A model generated the notes under the pieces. That model did no database searches and was not told the DNA's origin. It saw only the letters and a program-made list of their open reading frames with translations. From contig NZ_CP139247.1 of NCBI RefSeq assembly GCF_034087045.1, positions 496,001 to 560,000 on the forward strand: a DNA stretch of 64,000 nucleotides, in the 5' to 3' direction. A program made the translations under genes and the position numbers. Below, piece by piece: positions 62,001-64,000 of the stretch (within the stretch, counting starts at the first letter, position 1; each line of letters opens with the position of its first letter). The stretch is from Chitinophaga sancti (GTDB lineage Bacteria > Bacteroidota > Bacteroidia > Chitinophagales > Chitinophagaceae).

Positions 62001-64000
62001 CTGATTACCTGTATGCAAAATTCTATGTGAATATGACAGATGATCCTACGATTACAACGGATGATCATTTTGATTTTGTTTCTGCATATGGTAAAGTAAA
62101 AACGGCGACCAAAGATGGAAGAAAAATAAGCGTCGTTTTTGAGGATGATGAAGATGGAGGTGTCAGTGTGAATCCATTTATTAGTGCCGCCTGGCAGCGA
62201 ATGCGCCTGGAATACCAGCGATATGCCTACCCGGGATATAATAACCGTATCAATGATGATAAGCCTGTAAAAGCCGTTATATCAGCTTTACTGAATGCGT
62301 TGAAAACAATGGGGGAGCTGACCACCAATTTCAATAAACGTGCTTATAAGAAAGGCTTTGCAAATACTGTCAAGCTCAATAAGTGCATGGCGAGGTTAGT
62401 AAGACGGGATGGACATAAACTGGGAGGTGGTATCAGGGTCTCTTATCTTTCACTGAGTGATGGCTGGTCCCGTATGGATAATGAGCAGAGTGATTACTAT
62501 TATCAGCAGGGATATGAATACACAATTACTGAAAACGGTGAAACGATCAGTAGTGGTGTAGCTACTTTTGAACCTTCATTAGGTGGTGATGAAAATGCCA
62601 TGCACCTGCCTGTTAATTATACACAGGATGTGAAATGGGGATTGAGTAATTACTTCTACCTGGAACAACCTATGGGAGAAAGTTTATTCCCGGCGCCGTC
62701 TGTGGGCTACCGAAAAGTGACGGTATATAATTATGACAAGGATTATAATCTTTCGTTGAAGGCAGGTTATACATCCAAAGAATTCTATACAGCCAAAGAA
62801 TACCCGGTTGTAGTGAAACAAACACCTTTGGAAAGTTACCTGCATAATCCTGTCGGGTGGTCTAATTTCTTCGGTGGCAGTACCACTTATGAGTTGGCAA
62901 TGTCGCAGGGATATGCTTTGATCCTGAATGATATGCATGGAAAACCTAAGCTGGATCAGGAATTTAACCAATCGGGCGATGAGGTATCTGCTGTAGAATA
63001 TTTTTATAATTCAACGGAAGAGGGCGGAACTTATCGTATCAGTAATACAGTGGATGTAGTGGATAATAATGGTCAGATCACTAAAAACCAGGTGATTGGC
63101 AGAGAGGTGGATGTGTTTGCAGACATGCGGTCCAGTGAACTGTATAATACTGGTCGAAGCATCAATATTGGTTTTGATGTTTTGGCAATTGGCCCATGGC
63201 CTATACCAGTACCGCATTTTCCATGGAATAGCAATACGGATTACAGGTCCTTTAATTCTGCCAGTGTCGTAAAGACAATCCAGTATTATGGTACTGTATC
63301 CAAAATAGAAAAGCGGATAAATGGTTCCAGTATATCTACACAAACATTGTTGTATGATAAATATACTGGCGAACCAGTATTGACCCAGACACAGAATGAA
63401 TTCAATGATCCTGTTTATAACCTGAGTATCCCTGCTTACTGGATGTATAGTCGTATGGGCATGGCTTATAAGAATATGGGTATGCTGCTGTCTGGTTTCT
63501 CTACAGACGGGAATGCTGTTGTTTCCGGTACTTATTCTCCTTACTTAACAGCTGGTGATGAATTGGTGGATATTGGTAATGGCTACCAGTTATGGGTAGT
63601 GAATTCTCCTACATCCACTGGTGGTGCGAGTGCATTGAGAGTGATAGATGGTGTCGGAAGAGTGGTGAAAGGATATGCAGGAAATGTAAAAGTAGTGAGG
63701 TCTGGTTATCGAAACGTACTGAATAACGAGGCCACTGTTATTACCTGTTTGAAAAATCCGGTGGAAGGAACAAAACTGGTAGCACTCAACAATGAAGACC
63801 TGACAAGGTTAAAGGTGATCAATGCTTCTGCAGTATTATATGAGGAGGCATGGGGACAGGAAGCGGATTGTAATATCAAAAGTTGTCCGACTGGTTATAA
63901 TGAAGGGCCAAATGGCGATTGTGTGATCAAAGCTAATTACACGACTGCCCCCAAATTATTCCAACTTGTACATGGCGATGTGTCATCGTTGTATGGTAAA
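59069..64000 (+). CDS. giant secreted RHS-family protein, 3' end outside window
   Basis: 1644 codons and still open at the window edge. Signal peptide ends near TTYA (about residue 31). RGFTPANTNDLVDLFTGDF and PLNLSYRSGTSMDDEASWVG (about 45-100) are the usual N-terminal region of Bacteroidota RHS proteins and resemble the SpvB/TcaC start. The middle is beta-rich, with metal-binding-like DLTGDGISEDDRG (about 680). The YD-repeat region must start near the edge (KLFQLVHGDVSSLYG). The core and toxin tip are beyond 64000. The orientation is outward from the left RHS fragment at 21-2555. It is the last gene of the barrel-adaptor-lipoprotein operon, and presumably its cargo. Confidence 0.85.
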   Translation, partial: MIISSIHARKRIACFFLALLTTQGLIPATTYALTSGPVQPEARGFTPANTNDLVDLFTGDFKYNVPLGSVGGYPLNLSYRSGTSMDDEASWVGLGWSLNVGAINRQLRGVADDSYGDQVVTHDDMKEKIVYGGMASVRGEVFGGMVSGSLSVSVFNDNYTGVGASVGVNAGLSLSKFTGGAITPGLNVGVTSSTQNGVTVTPSISLSFTKQINDYNSTSIKASVGIGYNTREGLKDLTLGTSFSVKGTKIEEIKNEDGTVKSIKKSDGGSSSINGIGSSISFNTPAFYPKTNVPFTSSGFTFSLDAGPAGQGAFGGIGGSGYKTVRKIANKVRSMPAYGFLYADKGKDVKNALMDFMREKDNPVIPELKNLPLPIATPDLFAYTNQAGSGEFRLYRNSTGVFFDNATEEVTENNSASAEVGVGAYGHAGTSIYNQTATNSNGKWVNGNNFLTNGDFVATNGKSEESAYFKQVGEKESADPTFYNRVLGDDAVNVPLSGKKATGVLRNADKSKSISGTPLRKDGRQVRHTAIMALTADEARTAGFDKEILNYPLPVNTDQKAFTPEEYSKLSPTSDARQGDFRKAKHISEFTVMGDDGKRMIYGIPVYNKKQVEYTFATTGTPDPTTNLVTIPGTAGFGHADSKKTDNYYHREEQPAYATSWLLTQILSPDYVDLTGDGISEDDRGTAVKFNYTRTATNYSWRTPVAPNKANFHRGLNADPDDNKASFVYGEKELWYITSIESKDEVAYFITSDREDAKAVDSLGNKIAAASGQKRLDTIKIFSRGDLKTPKKTIVFNYNNSTILCHNTPNSDSRANGKLTLYSVHFNYRSSTGGTYHPYWFNYGNNPDYAFLSTDRWGMYKGSSDNENSGFGEMDNMEFPYTKSDYDARWENADTYQLTSIELPSGGTINVGYESDDYAYVQDQRAMQMARVTKLITNGGETNSFKDAKGIEIEVPASDEGSTIQNTADFKKKYLNGSDYLYAKFYVNMTDDPTITTDDHFDFVSAYGKVKTATKDGRKISVVFEDDEDGGVSVNPFISAAWQRMRLEYQRYAYPGYNNRINDDKPVKAVISALLNALKTMGELTTNFNKRAYKKGFANTVKLNKCMARLVRRDGHKLGGGIRVSYLSLSDGWSRMDNEQSDYYYQQGYEYTITENGETISSGVATFEPSLGGDENAMHLPVNYTQDVKWGLSNYFYLEQPMGESLFPAPSVGYRKVTVYNYDKDYNLSLKAGYTSKEFYTAKEYPVVVKQTPLESYLHNPVGWSNFFGGSTTYELAMSQGYALILNDMHGKPKLDQEFNQSGDEVSAVEYFYNSTEEGGTYRISNTVDVVDNNGQITKNQVIGREVDVFADMRSSELYNTGRSINIGFDVLAIGPWPIPVPHFPWNSNTDYRSFNSASVVKTIQYYGTVSKIEKRINGSSISTQTLLYDKYTGEPVLTQTQNEFNDPVYNLSIPAYWMYSRMGMAYKNMGMLLSGFSTDGNAVVSGTYSPYLTAGDELVDIGNGYQLWVVNSPTSTGGASALRVIDGVGRVVKGYAGNVKVVRSGYRNVLNNEATVITCLKNPVEGTKLVALNNEDLTRLKVINASAVLYEEAWGQEADCNIKSCPTGYNEGPNGDCVIKANYTTAPKLFQLVHGDVSSLYGK

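Overview
The window looks like a chromosomal segment from a Bacteroidota bacterium, most likely a member of the Chitinophagaceae such as Chitinophaga. This is an inference. It rests on AT-rich intergenic DNA with weak Shine-Dalgarno sites, Bacteroidota-type RHS proteins, a GG-leader peptide exported by a C39 ABC transporter, DUF4369/TlpA and VKOR-DsbA fusion proteins, an ECF42-like sigma factor with a YCII partner, and many SpI-type signal peptides and lipoproteins.

Layout. 1-5.8 kb holds the 3' part of an RHS toxin gene on the minus strand, gene fragments, and an IS1182/IS5-like element (3294-5013) with clear inverted ends and a TA duplication. 5.9-10.5 kb is a defence-like islet: an HNH protein, a DUF262/DUF1524 GmrSD-type protein and a PLD-type nuclease. 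It is bracketed by pieces of a large serine recombinase and an IS3 remnant. 10.8-14.5 kb carries a small DUF2798 membrane protein and a two-gene lipoprotein/secreted-protein operon. 14.7-44.3 kb is the accessory part. It has SGNH hydrolase, VOC and threonine-aldolase-like genes, an element with an intact serine recombinase integrated at tRNA-Asp (20500-20573), an IS701-like element, the peptide operon described next, and then a run of conflict genes and wrecks (Fic, DUF262, YhcG nuclease, two DUF234 ATPases, a SWIM protein, a zeta toxin with its partner). Six copies of an undescribed 75-220 bp repeat, all in one orientation, lie between these gene groups. 44.8-54.4 kb is more ordinary: an ECF sigma factor operon, an alpha/beta hydrolase operon, a Crp-like regulator, a CPBP protease and a secreted protein. 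55.1-64 kb is an apparent four-gene operon: outer-membrane barrel candidate, secreted protein, lipoprotein, and a giant secreted RHS protein that runs off the window.

Most interesting is the operon at 26000-32981. It encodes a C39 peptidase-ABC exporter, an HlyD adaptor, a small HTH protein, a membrane disulfide-forming enzyme (inactive C39-like + VKOR + DsbA-like), a 103-residue GG-leader precursor and a TlpA-like thioredoxin. The precursor core has the eight-cysteine spacing and the Ser/aromatic sugar-binding positions of hevein, the plant chitin-binding domain, followed by a four-cysteine tail. I read this as a dedicated system for export and oxidative folding of a bacterial hevein-like, possibly chitin-binding or antifungal, peptide.

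Second in interest are the TTCGAA-bounded repeat family, the RHS operon with its own barrel/lipoprotein partners, and the long perfect palindromes directly upstream of both DUF234 ATPase genes. Many genes here are broken (transposase, zeta toxin, AraC, TfoX, RhuM, Fic, DUF262, phosphodiesterase, lipoprotein), which marks the accessory half as a region of high turnover.
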